5,261 bases of DNA. Origin: Halovivax sp. GTDB taxonomy: Archaea > Halobacteriota > Halobacteria > Halobacteriales > Natrialbaceae. The translations under genes and the position numbers were made by a program. Shown here piece after piece: positions 1 through 5,261 of the stretch. The stretch is from assembly GCA_007135505.1 (NCBI GenBank), contig SLIS01000267.1, positions 1 to 5,261 on the forward strand, read 5' to 3'. How positions within the stretch are numbered: the first letter of the stretch is position 1; the number at the start of each line of letters is the position of its first letter. The notes under the pieces were generated by a model. It did no database searches. It saw only the letters and a program-made list of their open reading frames with translations, and had not been told where the DNA came from.

Positions 1-156
1 CGCTACGGGTACGGCCCGCGCGTTGTTCGACATGTTCTGGGCCTTGAACGGGGCGACCGACGTGCCTCGACGAGCCAGGTGTCGACAGAGTCCGGCCGCG
101 ACCGTGCTCTTGCCGACGTGGCTCGCGGTTCCGGCGATCAGCACGGTCTCGGTCAT
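1..156 (-). CDS. cbiP: Cobyric acid synthase, N-terminal part (runs off window edge)
   Basis: Only the first 52 codons are present; the gene continues beyond position 1. The family amidates side chains b, d, e and g of adenosylcobyrinic acid a,c-diamide, using glutamine and ATP, late in cytoplasmic cobalamin assembly. The start reads [18 protein letters not shown]: a beta-strand, then a deviant P-loop (residues 9-18, with G15-K16-S17-T18) of the dethiobiotin-synthetase/MinD-like fold. [10 protein letters not shown] follows at residues 37-46. The [10 protein letters not shown] signature separates CbiP/CobQ from the related CbiA, which instead has a PFKVGPDYID-type motif (family knowledge). The ATG at 154-156 overlaps the cobA stop by one base (TGATG), and a GGAG lies 5 nt upstream inside cobA, so translation is probably coupled. 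The glutamine amidotransferase domain lies outside the window. Confidence 0.9.
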   Translation of the reverse strand, partial: MTETVLIAGTASHVGKSTVAAGLCRHLARRGTSVAPFKAQNMSNNARAVPVA

Positions 157-857
157 CAGTACTCCGTCCCCATCCGAGCGCCGGAGCCCGCCTCGATCGG
201 ATGTTTCTCCTTCCGAACGTTCGTTAGCAGGTCCGCACACTCGGCGAGGTACGCGGGTCGCTCGTGGCCGCCCGTGAGCACGAGCTCGAGGCGTTCGGGT
301 TTTGTTTCGACGAGTTCGACGACGGCCTCCGGCTCGACGAGGTCGCGGTTCGCGGCGTACAGGATCTCGTCGAGGATGAGCATGTGCATCCCCGCCTCCG
401 GTGGTCCGTCACTCGGAAGCGGCGATTCGAGGTCGGCCGCGGCTGCGGCGGCGAGCAACTCGCGGGCGCGCTCGAGGGCGCCGCGGGCCTTCGCTCGGTG
501 GTCGTCGTCGGACGACCCGTCGCGAAAGCCGTGCCACCCGTAGTGGCCGGTGTTCTCGTACGTGAAGCCTGGCATCGCCGAGATGGCGTTGTACTCGCCG
601 CGCGTCGCCGCCACGCTTTCGGCCCCGCCCTTCATGAACTGGAGCATGTGGACCCGATAGCCGTGGCCGGCCGCCCGGAATCCCATCCCCATCGCCGCCG
701 TCGTCTTCCCCTTGCCGTCGCCCCACCAGACCTGCACGAGCCCGAATTCGTCCGGCCCAGCGGGTTCGATCGGTTTCGCCGCCGGCGATTCACTCGCTCT
801 CGGCGTCCGCTTCGACTGTTCCTCTCGGTCGCTCTCGTCGGTAGTTTCGTCGGTCAT
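156..857 (-). CDS. cobA: Corrinoid (cob(I)yrinic acid a,c-diamide) adenosyltransferase, CobA/CobO/BtuR family
   Basis: Transfers the 5'-deoxyadenosyl group of ATP to Co(I) corrinoids, forming the Co-C bond of coenzyme B12; cytoplasmic. With the start chosen here the protein has 233 residues. Residues 1-35 are an acidic, probably disordered leader. The nucleotide-binding motif [12 protein letters not shown] follows at about 46-57, HMLQFMKGG at about 70-78, [11 protein letters not shown] at about 160-170, [10 protein letters not shown] at about 193-202, and the family-typical ending [19 protein letters not shown]. The catalytic core is full length; the extra N-terminal stretch is common in haloarchaeal versions (recollection). 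The frame is open upstream, with ATGs at 878 and 902. I chose 857 because [10 protein letters not shown] gives an acidic haloarchaeal-style N-terminus, whereas the added residues would be basic or neutral. No clear TATA box lies about 27 nt upstream of any of the three starts. It is followed directly by cbiP in what looks like an operon. Confidence 0.93.
   Translation of the reverse strand: MTDETTDESDREEQSKRTPRASESPAAKPIEPAGPDEFGLVQVWWGDGKGKTTAAMGMGFRAAGHGYRVHMLQFMKGGAESVAATRGEYNAISAMPGFTYENTGHYGWHGFRDGSSDDDHRAKARGALERARELLAAAAAADLESPLPSDGPPEAGMHMLILDEILYAANRDLVEPEAVVELVETKPERLELVLTGGHERPAYLAECADLLTNVRKEKHPIEAGSGARMGTEY
162..165 (-). promoter_or_regulatory. Probable Shine-Dalgarno for cbiP inside cobA
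   Basis: On the minus strand GGAG sits 5 nt before the cbiP ATG, within the last codons of cobA. With the 1-nt stop/start overlap it supports ATG 154-156 as the cbiP start and suggests reinitiation or coupled translation. Internal genes of haloarchaeal operons may use such sites, while first genes are often leaderless. Confidence 0.4.
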
Positions 858-1121
858 CGGTAGCGTTGTTCGAGCCATTTTTGGCGAGTGATCCCGGGAC
901 ATCGACGCGTCGGTACTCGCCTCACCGTTCGGTGCTCACCTCGCCCTCCCGTTTCCACAGCCGCGATCATCGAGCCGCGCCGTGATCCCGGCGGCCAGCA
1001 CGACCCTCGTCGGTCGAACCGCTCTACCGCCCAATCCGGACGACTTCGTACGGATCGACGTCGGCCTCTCGTCTCCGCACACCCGATCCGGATGCCAATG
1101 AAGTAGCATTATCACAATCCG

Positions 1122-1131
1122 ACTTTAATTA
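1122..1131. promoter_or_regulatory. Candidate TATA-like element, direction uncertain
   Basis: The near-symmetric ACTTTAATTA lies in the AT-rich island and resembles the haloarchaeal TTTAWA-type TATA box on either strand. Read leftward it would start RNA near 1098, giving cobA-cbiP a leader of roughly 240 nt. Read rightward it would start near 1150 and run into the repeat region, antisense to the tRNA. No convincing BRE is visible for either direction. Confidence 0.25.
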
Positions 1132-1176
1132 GTTGGTAGTGGGAACCAGGGACGACCGGGCGAGCGATACCACCGG

Positions 1177-1207
1177 ACTGCACGGGCTGGCGTCACACTG
1201 CACGGGC
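1177..1207. repeat. Short direct repeat, two 11-bp copies 20 bp apart
   Basis: ACTGCACGGGC occurs exactly at 1177-1187 and again at 1197-1207, a centre-to-centre distance of 20 bp, or about two helical turns. That spacing would suit a dimeric regulator on one DNA face, but no neighbouring gene is positioned to be its obvious target. It could also be a local duplication. Confidence 0.35.
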
Positions 1208-1251
1208 AACCGGGTGAGCGAACCGAGGTGAAGCGTGTACCGACCGGAAAC

Positions 1252-1313
1252 CGACTCCGTCGTGATACTCGACCGCTGCTACCGTCTCGCCGTCGACGGG
1301 CGCGACGGAGCCG
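1252..1313. repeat. Imperfect stem-loop 1 of the tRNA-downstream array
   Basis: CTCCGTCG at 1255-1262 is exactly complementary to CGACGGAG at 1303-1310. The arms extend imperfectly to 1252-1264 and 1301-1313, leaving a loop of about 36 nt. It is the weakest of four consecutive stem-loops and ends 2 nt before the first tRNA 3'-end copy. Confidence 0.4.
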
Positions 1314-1315
1314 AC

Positions 1316-1333
1316 CGCCGAAGCCAGGACTCG
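1316..1333 (-). repeat. Partial copy of the tRNA-Asn 3' end (18 nt, exact)
   Basis: CGCCGAAGCCAGGACTCG matches 1561-1578 exactly. That stretch is the discriminator base, the 3' acceptor strand, the 3' T-stem strand and the start of the T-loop of tRNA-Asn. Identity stops there, so this is a fragment, not a tRNA gene. A 3' tRNA fragment in the same orientation downstream of an intact tRNA is the kind of scar left by integrases that use tRNA genes as attachment sites, although 18 nt is short. A local duplication is the alternative. Confidence 0.6.
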
Positions 1334-1336
1334 TGT

Positions 1337-1401
1337 CGCTTCGCACTCGAATCAGTTGACTCGGGGCAAGCTCCTCGTCGGTGAGTTATGAGTGCGAAGC
1401 G
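1337..1401. repeat. Stem-loop 2 of the array (12-bp perfect stem)
   Basis: CGCTTCGCACTC at 1337-1348 is the exact reverse complement of GAGTGCGAAGCG at 1390-1401; the loop is 41 nt. The right arm runs into the second tRNA 3'-end copy. Confidence 0.6.
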
Positions 1402-1420
1402 CCGAAGCCAAGACTCGAAC
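1400..1420 (-). repeat. Second partial copy of the tRNA-Asn 3' end (20 of 21 nt)
   Basis: Positions 1400-1420 match the tRNA 3' end at 1561-1581 with one mismatch (A at 1411 against G at 1572), covering the discriminator, acceptor 3' strand, T-stem 3' strand and T-loop. It lies 84 nt from the first copy and 161 nt from the real gene. Similarity ends after the T-loop, so no cloverleaf can form. Its T-loop part also forms the left arm of stem-loop 3. Confidence 0.65.
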
Positions 1421-1485
1421 AGGTGCGAGACGGTCCAACTCCCTCCCTTCGGTCGGTCGTGGGCTGCGACTCGCATGTTCGAGTC
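1412..1485. repeat. Stem-loop 3 of the array, built from inverted tRNA T-arm sequence
   Basis: GACTCGAACAGGTGCGAG (1412-1429) pairs with CTCGCATGTTCGAGTC (1470-1485): 16 base pairs with a 2-nt bulge and a 40-nt loop. The right arm carries GTTCGAGTCC followed by GGCT, a diverged inverted copy of the tRNA T-arm/acceptor sequence. It is followed by CTCGTGTCGCTT (1489-1500), which also occurs exactly at 1330-1341. Confidence 0.6.
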
Positions 1486-1495
1486 CGGCTCGTGT

Positions 1496-1562
1496 CGCTT
1501 GCTTTTCTCACAGCGTTCGCTCGGAGCCACGGCTCCTCGCGAGGAACGTTCGAAAAGCAGCG
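1496..1562. repeat. Stem-loop 4 of the array, abutting the tRNA 3' end
   Basis: CGC-TT-GCTTTTC (1496-1507) pairs with GAAAAGC-A-GCG (1552-1562), with only a small asymmetric internal loop. Inside is a second hairpin, with GGAGCC facing GGCTCC around 1523-1536 and flanked by GTTC/GAAC. The outer right arm overlaps the last two bases of the tRNA gene. From memory, related GGAGCC-AC-GGCTCC hairpin sequence is scattered in haloarchaeal genomes; I could not check this. Confidence 0.55.
1552..1558 (-). terminator. Possible T-run terminator of tRNA-Asn
   Basis: Read on the minus strand, the tRNA 3' end is followed after two bases by GCTTTTC. A short T-run just downstream is typical of archaeal tRNA termination, but four Ts are few, and this run is also part of the stem-loop 4 arm. 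Confidence 0.3.
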
Positions 1563-1663
1563 CCGAAGCCAGGACTCGAACCTGGGACAACCTCGTATCT
1601 GCGGCGACCAGAACCCTGAATCGCCGTAACAGCGAGGTGCTCTACCATCTGAGCTACTTCGGC
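1561..1663 (-). tRNA. tRNA-Asn (anticodon GUU) with a 30-nt intron
   Basis: Exon 1 is 1627-1663 (37 nt), the intron 1597-1626 (30 nt) and exon 2 1561-1596 (36 nt), giving a 73-nt mature tRNA. The acceptor stem GCCGAAG/CTTCGGC pairs fully. The D-stem is GCTC/GAGC, the anticodon stem CCTCG/CGAGG with loop CTGTTAA after splicing (anticodon GTT, positions 34-36), the variable loop TTGTC, and the T-arm CCAGG-TTCGAGT-CCTGG. The discriminator is G. CCA is not encoded (the next bases are CTG), so a CCA-adding enzyme is needed; one is encoded divergently 119 bp away. The intron lies at the canonical 37/38 site and fits a bulge-helix-bulge. I am sure of the tRNA and its anticodon; the splice sites rest on structure. 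Confidence 0.95.
1597..1626 (-). other. tRNA intron with canonical bulge-helix-bulge splice motif
   Basis: On the minus strand the precursor folds as anticodon stem CCTCG/CGAGG, then a 4-bp central helix CTGT/GCAG (one U-G pair) flanked by two 3-nt bulges, TAC on the 5' side and ATA on the 3' side, then an intron stem GGCGA/TCGCC closed by a 13-nt loop. Cleavage between the second and third bulge nucleotides, the known specificity of archaeal tRNA endonuclease, removes exactly 30 nt and restores a 7-nt anticodon loop. Confidence 0.92.
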
Positions 1664-1685
1664 TCGGTTTCGAGTAGTCGAGAGC

Positions 1686-1702
1686 GTTTCATAGGGCTTT
1701 CG
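1686..1702 (-). promoter_or_regulatory. Promoter (BRE + TATA-like) of tRNA-Asn
   Basis: Reading the minus strand, CGAAAG (BRE-like) is followed by CCCTATGAAAC. The TATA-like core, about 1687-1694, is centred about 27 nt upstream of the tRNA 5' end at 1663, the distance expected for an archaeal TBP/TFB promoter. It lies in the 119-bp gap shared with the divergent cca gene. Confidence 0.6.
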
Positions 1703-1782
1703 CTTTGCCGGCCTGCGAATCACTCGCACACGACCGCGACGCTTCGATACGCTTTCACGGCCGGCCCGCAAACGAGCGCCCA

Positions 1783-3198
1783 ATGAGCACCGACGGCGAC
1801 GACGCTCTGAGCGACGTCCTGGAGCGGGTCCACGACCGCGTCGCACCGGACGCGGCCGAGCGGGCGGCCTTTCGCGAGAACGCCGAGACGCTCCTGCAGC
1901 GGGCCGAAGCCGCCGCGACGGACCGCCACCCCGACGCGGACGTCCTGCTGGTCGGTTCGACCGCCCGCGACACCTGGATCTCCGGCGACCGCGACGTCGA
2001 CGTCTTCGTTCGCTTCCCGCCGGAGATCGACGCCGAGACGCTCGAGCGAGACGGCCTCGCCGTCGGCCACGAGACGCTGCCCGACGGGCGAGAGGAGTAC
2101 GCCGAGCACCCCTACGTCAGCGGCGAGTTCGACGGCTTCGACGTCGACGTCGTCCCCTGTTATCGCCTCGAGCGCGCGACCGACATCCGCTCGTCCGTCG
2201 ATCGAACCCCGTTTCACAACACCTACCTCCAGGCGCGCATCGACGACGACCTCGCCCGCGAGGTCCGGCTCGCGAAGGCGTTCATGAAGGCGATCGGCGT
2301 CTACGGAAGCGACCTTCGCACGCGCGGTTTCAGCGGCTACCTCACGGAACTGCTCGTCGTCGAGTACGGCGGCTTCCGCGACCTCTGCGAGGCCGTCGCC
2401 GAGTGGTCGCCGCCCGTCTACCTCGATCCCGAGGACCACGGCGCGGCGAGCGAGACGGCACCGTCGCCTGGAGATTCGACGGGCGGCGGAGCCGGCCTCC
2501 CGTTCGACGACCCGCTGATCGTCGTCGACCCCACCGATCCCGAGCGAAACGTCGCCGCCGTCTGCTCGGCCGAGAACGTCGCCCGCTTCCAGCACTACGC
2601 CCGCGACCTGCTCGAGAACCCCCGCATCGAACGCTTCGAGGCCGACGACCCGGAGCCGCTCTCGCCGGCCGAACTCGAGGCCCACCTCCTGCGCCGGGGC
2701 ACCACGCCGGTGGCGATTCGGTTCGACGCGCCGGACCTCGTCTCCGACCAGCTCTATCCGCAACTCGAACGCTCCCGGGCCGGCCTCGTCGACGCACTGA
2801 CCCGTCGGGACTTCGAGGTCTGCCGGAGCGACGCCTGGGCCGACGAGTCGGGCGTCCTGCTGGCGGAACTCGCCGTCGCCGAGCGGCCGGCGATCGAGCG
2901 CCACGAGGGTCCGCCCGTCCACGTCCGTCAGCACGCCGAGAGCTTCTGTGACGCCTGGGCCGACGACGAGACGGTGTACGGCCCCTTCATCGACGGCGAC
3001 CGCTACGTCGTCGAGCGCGAACGGGAGTACACGTCGGCCCCGGCCTTCCTCGAGGAGGCGCTGCTCACCGTCAGGCTGGGCGCGCACATCCAGACGGCGC
3101 TCGAGGACTCCTACGAGGTGCTAGTCGGCGACGAACTCACGGCGCTGTGTGAGGAGTTCGGGGTGGAACTCCGAACGTACTTCGAACCCACGCCGTGA
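1783..3198 (+). CDS. cca: CCA-adding enzyme (archaeal class I tRNA nucleotidyltransferase)
   Basis: Adds or repairs the 3'-terminal CCA of tRNAs using CTP and ATP without a nucleic acid template. The protein has 471 residues; archaeal members are usually about 440-460. The N-terminal polymerase-beta-like domain shows LLVGSTARDTWISGDRDVDVF (about 55-75): G58-S59 and the metal ligands D71 and D73. The third carboxylate is D122 in FDVDVVPCYRL. SSVDRTPFHN (137-146), VRLAKAFMKAIGVYGSDLRTRGFSGYL (central domain) and LIVVDPTDPERNVAA (245-259) match the Archaeoglobus enzyme as I recall it. DLVSDQLYPQLERS and the C-terminal body domain follow. A glycine/serine-rich insert at about 217-241 looks like a disordered halophilic loop. 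The frame extends 26 codons upstream, but those residues are uncharacteristic; ATG 1783 starts the acidic MSTDGDD. No clear promoter is visible. It is convergent with the deacetylase-family gene across 129 bp with no obvious terminator. Confidence 0.96.
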   Translation: MSTDGDDALSDVLERVHDRVAPDAAERAAFRENAETLLQRAEAAATDRHPDADVLLVGSTARDTWISGDRDVDVFVRFPPEIDAETLERDGLAVGHETLPDGREEYAEHPYVSGEFDGFDVDVVPCYRLERATDIRSSVDRTPFHNTYLQARIDDDLAREVRLAKAFMKAIGVYGSDLRTRGFSGYLTELLVVEYGGFRDLCEAVAEWSPPVYLDPEDHGAASETAPSPGDSTGGGAGLPFDDPLIVVDPTDPERNVAAVCSAENVARFQHYARDLLENPRIERFEADDPEPLSPAELEAHLLRRGTTPVAIRFDAPDLVSDQLYPQLERSRAGLVDALTRRDFEVCRSDAWADESGVLLAELAVAERPAIERHEGPPVHVRQHAESFCDAWADDETVYGPFIDGDRYVVEREREYTSAPAFLEEALLTVRLGAHIQTALEDSYEVLVGDELTALCEEFGVELRTYFEPTP

Positions 3199-3327
3199 CC
3201 CTTCCGGCGGCGACGGACGTACAGTTTCGGCTACGGTATCCGCACGAATCGGCGTGTCGAATCGACTGACGACTTCGCGGCCGCGATCGATCCTCCGTCC
3301 GGAACGCCTCGACGCGAGCGCGACGAT

Positions 3328-4338
<1,011 letters not shown>

Positions 4339-4345
4339 CAGGCGG

Positions 4346-4777
4346 TCACTCGAAGAGTTTGAAGTAGGTCTCGACGTCGTCGTCGATGACGGTCCGCCGG
4401 TCGGCGTGTCTGGCCAGGATGGCCGCCCCTCGTGCGACGTTGTCCGCGTAGTCCTCGAGAATGTCGGCCAGCGCGATGCGGGCGTCCATCGCGACCCGAT
4501 AGCGGTCGTCGATGTCGAGCCGGGCGATCCGGTCGACCGGCGCGATCGGCAGGGTGAGCTCGTCGGCGTCGATCACGGTCTCGACGTCGAAGTCCTCGGC
4601 CATCAGCGTCTTCCGACCGTCCTCGTCGGCTCGCTTCGCCGCACCGTGTGCCAGTTGCGCCCCGTGACCCTGGATCCGTCGGGCCAACTCCTCGGCGGCG
4701 TCGGCACTGACCCGCAGCTCCCCCGCGTTTCGCCGGATGACGGTGTCGACCGGCGCAAACGGCAACTCGACGTTCAT
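4346..4777 (-). CDS. hstA: Archaeal histone, tandem two-fold (doublet) type
   Basis: The protein has 143 residues and consists of two histone folds joined head to tail, equivalent to a covalent dimer. Fold 1 (about 4-68) starts ELPFAPVDTVIRR, has ELRVSADAAEELA and the DNA-contact loop GRKT (54-57). Fold 2 (about 76-143) starts LPIAPVDRIAR, has RYRVAMDARIALADILEDYA and DRRTV (126-130). These match HMfB landmarks (ELPIAPIGRII, ERVSDDAR, GRKT), including the DNA-binding arginines R22 and R94. There is no N-terminal or C-terminal tail. By my count it has 31 acidic and 19 basic residues and only three lysines (K48, K56, K140), unusual for histones in general but in line with haloarchaeal adaptation. 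It is the first gene of a likely operon with the deacetylase-family gene. The start follows a TATA-like element by about 28 nt, suggesting a leaderless or near-leaderless mRNA. Confidence 0.95.
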   Translation of the reverse strand: MNVELPFAPVDTVIRRNAGELRVSADAAEELARRIQGHGAQLAHGAAKRADEDGRKTLMAEDFDVETVIDADELTLPIAPVDRIARLDIDDRYRVAMDARIALADILEDYADNVARGAAILARHADRRTVIDDDVETYFKLFE

Positions 4778-4800
4778 ACCGGGATAGCGGCGGGTGACGC

Positions 4801-4815
4801 CCTTAATCCTTTCCG
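4801..4815 (-). promoter_or_regulatory. Promoter of the histone-deacetylase operon
   Basis: On the minus strand CGGAAAGGATTAAGG combines a BRE-like CGGAAAG with a TATA-like GATTAAGG. Its TTAA core at 4803-4806 is about 28 nt upstream of the histone ATG at 4777. That is the spacing for a transcript starting at or next to the start codon, and it supports the start chosen for the histone. Confidence 0.6.
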
Positions 4816-4930
4816 TCGCGCCGACCCCTCGTGAGCGAATCGAGCGGTTGCGGGGCCGACCCCGGTGCGAGCGTCGCCGCGAAACCGGCCGTCGCTATCG
4901 ATGCCGAATGGCGACCGAGGTCAGCGCCAG

Positions 4931-5261
4931 TCAGAACAGTTCGTCGGCGTCGATCGTTCCGTCCTCGACGACGCCGCGGGCGGTCACTTCCTCTCCGAGC
5001 CCGACGTCCGCACTGGAGTCGACGCGCATCGTGGTCTCGCCGTCGTCGAGGATGATCGGATCGCTGGCCTGGACGACGACGCCCGTGAATTCGAGTTCCT
5101 CGCCGTCTTCCGGACCGTCGTCACGTCCCGCCGGTGCGGTCGCGTCGGCGGCCTCGCCGTTACCATCTCCGCCGGCACCGCTGTCACCGCCATCCTCGGT
5201 CTCGGCCGACCCGTCGTCCCCGTCGGCGAACGAGGAGAGCCCCGGCGAGTCGGCCGTTCCG
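4931..5261 (-). CDS. C-terminal part of an acidic OB-fold-type protein, probably RPA-like single-stranded-DNA-binding protein
   Basis: The gene enters from beyond position 5261. 109 residues and the stop (TGA, 4931-4933) are visible. Residues 1-55 of the visible part are a low-complexity linker very rich in Asp, Glu, Gly and Ala. Residues 56-98 form a small beta-rich module (EFTGVVVQASDPIILDDGE, then TMRVDSS, GLGEEVTARGVV) resembling the strands of an OB-fold. The end, EDGTIDADELF, is the acidic C-terminal tail seen on haloarchaeal RPA/ssDNA-binding proteins and reminiscent of the bacterial SSB tip. The position next to the histone gene also fits: as I recall, Haloferax volcanii has rpa2, histone and hdaI close together. 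The main DNA-binding domains are outside the window, so the name is an inference. It is separated from the histone gene by 153 bp containing that gene's promoter. Confidence 0.65.
   Translation of the reverse strand, partial: GTADSPGLSSFADGDDGSAETEDGGDSGAGGDGNGEAADATAPAGRDDGPEDGEELEFTGVVVQASDPIILDDGETTMRVDSSADVGLGEEVTARGVVEDGTIDADELF

Larger units (their letters stand above)
903..1251. other. Gene-free stretch upstream of cobA with an AT-rich island
   Basis: I see no credible protein gene here. The open frames on both strands are short, arginine- and serine/proline-rich, and lack the acidic bias of the real genes in this window. The notable part is about 1098-1131, markedly AT-rich against a very GC-rich background and containing TTTAATTA. 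I could not fit a tRNA, rRNA or known riboswitch to the sequence. From 1133 on the composition returns to GC-rich, with one short direct repeat (1177-1207). Confidence 0.5.

Noticed and set aside
264..863. Plus-strand open frame opposite cobA
   Set aside because: Basic, low-complexity translation; cobA on the other strand has full family motifs.
858..1120. Cobalamin riboswitch upstream of cobA
   Set aside because: I could not find a B12-box-like conserved core, and this class is essentially bacterial; no structure was supported.
1252..1562. CRISPR array
   Set aside because: Repeats are imperfect, partly inverted, unevenly conserved and explained by tRNA 3'-end similarity; there are no uniform spacers and no cas genes.
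1279..1590. Minus-strand open frame of 103 codons across the tRNA-downstream repeats
   Set aside because: Its internally repetitive peptide (FESWLRR-/HESWLRR-like) is simply the translation of tRNA 3'-end fragments, and it starts inside the tRNA gene.
1705..1782. Upstream extension of the cca reading frame
   Set aside because: The 26 extra codons begin next to the tRNA promoter, lack acidic character and are not part of the family's N-terminus; ATG 1783 fits better.
1388..1786. Plus-strand open frame through the tRNA gene
   Set aside because: It reads antisense through tRNA-Asn and the hairpins, and its composition is unlike haloarchaeal proteins.
1720..3087. Very long minus-strand open frame opposite cca (455 codons)
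   Set aside because: It is a by-product of the strong codon bias of cca, shows no recognisable motif and lies entirely opposite a confidently identified gene.
4831..5193. Open frames on both strands overlapping the RPA-like gene (plus 4831-5055, minus 4984-5193)
   Set aside because: Arginine/serine-rich shadows of the acidic, Asp-rich minus-strand reading frame that ends at 4931.

Overview
The window comes from a haloarchaeon (class Halobacteria). The evidence is high GC with strong third-position G/C, very acidic proteins with Asp/Glu-rich linkers, archaeal-only gene families (class I CCA enzyme, tandem histone doublet), a tRNA intron at an archaeal bulge-helix-bulge site, and TATA/BRE-like elements about 27 nt upstream of presumably leaderless starts. 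The species cannot be named from this stretch.

Layout. (1) 1-857, minus strand: two cobalamin genes, cobA (corrinoid adenosyltransferase) followed by the first 52 codons of cbiP (cobyric acid synthase), joined by a 1-nt TGATG stop/start overlap. (2) 858-1560: about 700 nt without a credible gene. It holds an AT-rich island (about 1098-1131), a short direct repeat and, from 1252 up to the tRNA, a chain of stem-loops interspersed with partial copies of the tRNA 3' end. (3) 1561-1663, minus: tRNA-Asn(GUU) with a 30-nt intron in a textbook bulge-helix-bulge, and a TATA/BRE-like promoter at 1686-1702. (4) 1783-3198, plus: the archaeal CCA-adding enzyme, divergent from the tRNA. The tRNA gene does not encode CCA, so it depends on this enzyme. 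(5) 3328-4777, minus: a histone doublet gene followed 7 nt later by a histone-deacetylase-family gene, apparently one transcript from a promoter near 4801-4815. (6) 4931-5261, minus: the C-terminal 109 residues of an acidic OB-fold-type protein, probably a haloarchaeal RPA/single-stranded-DNA-binding protein.

Functional threads: vitamin B12 activation and late assembly (cobA-cbiP), tRNA splicing and 3' maturation (tRNA-Asn, cca), and chromatin or DNA binding (histone, deacetylase-family protein, RPA-like protein). The protein-coding part is ordinary haloarchaeal core genome. The parts most worth a second look are the intron-bearing tRNA-Asn and the tRNA-fragment/hairpin array just downstream of it.
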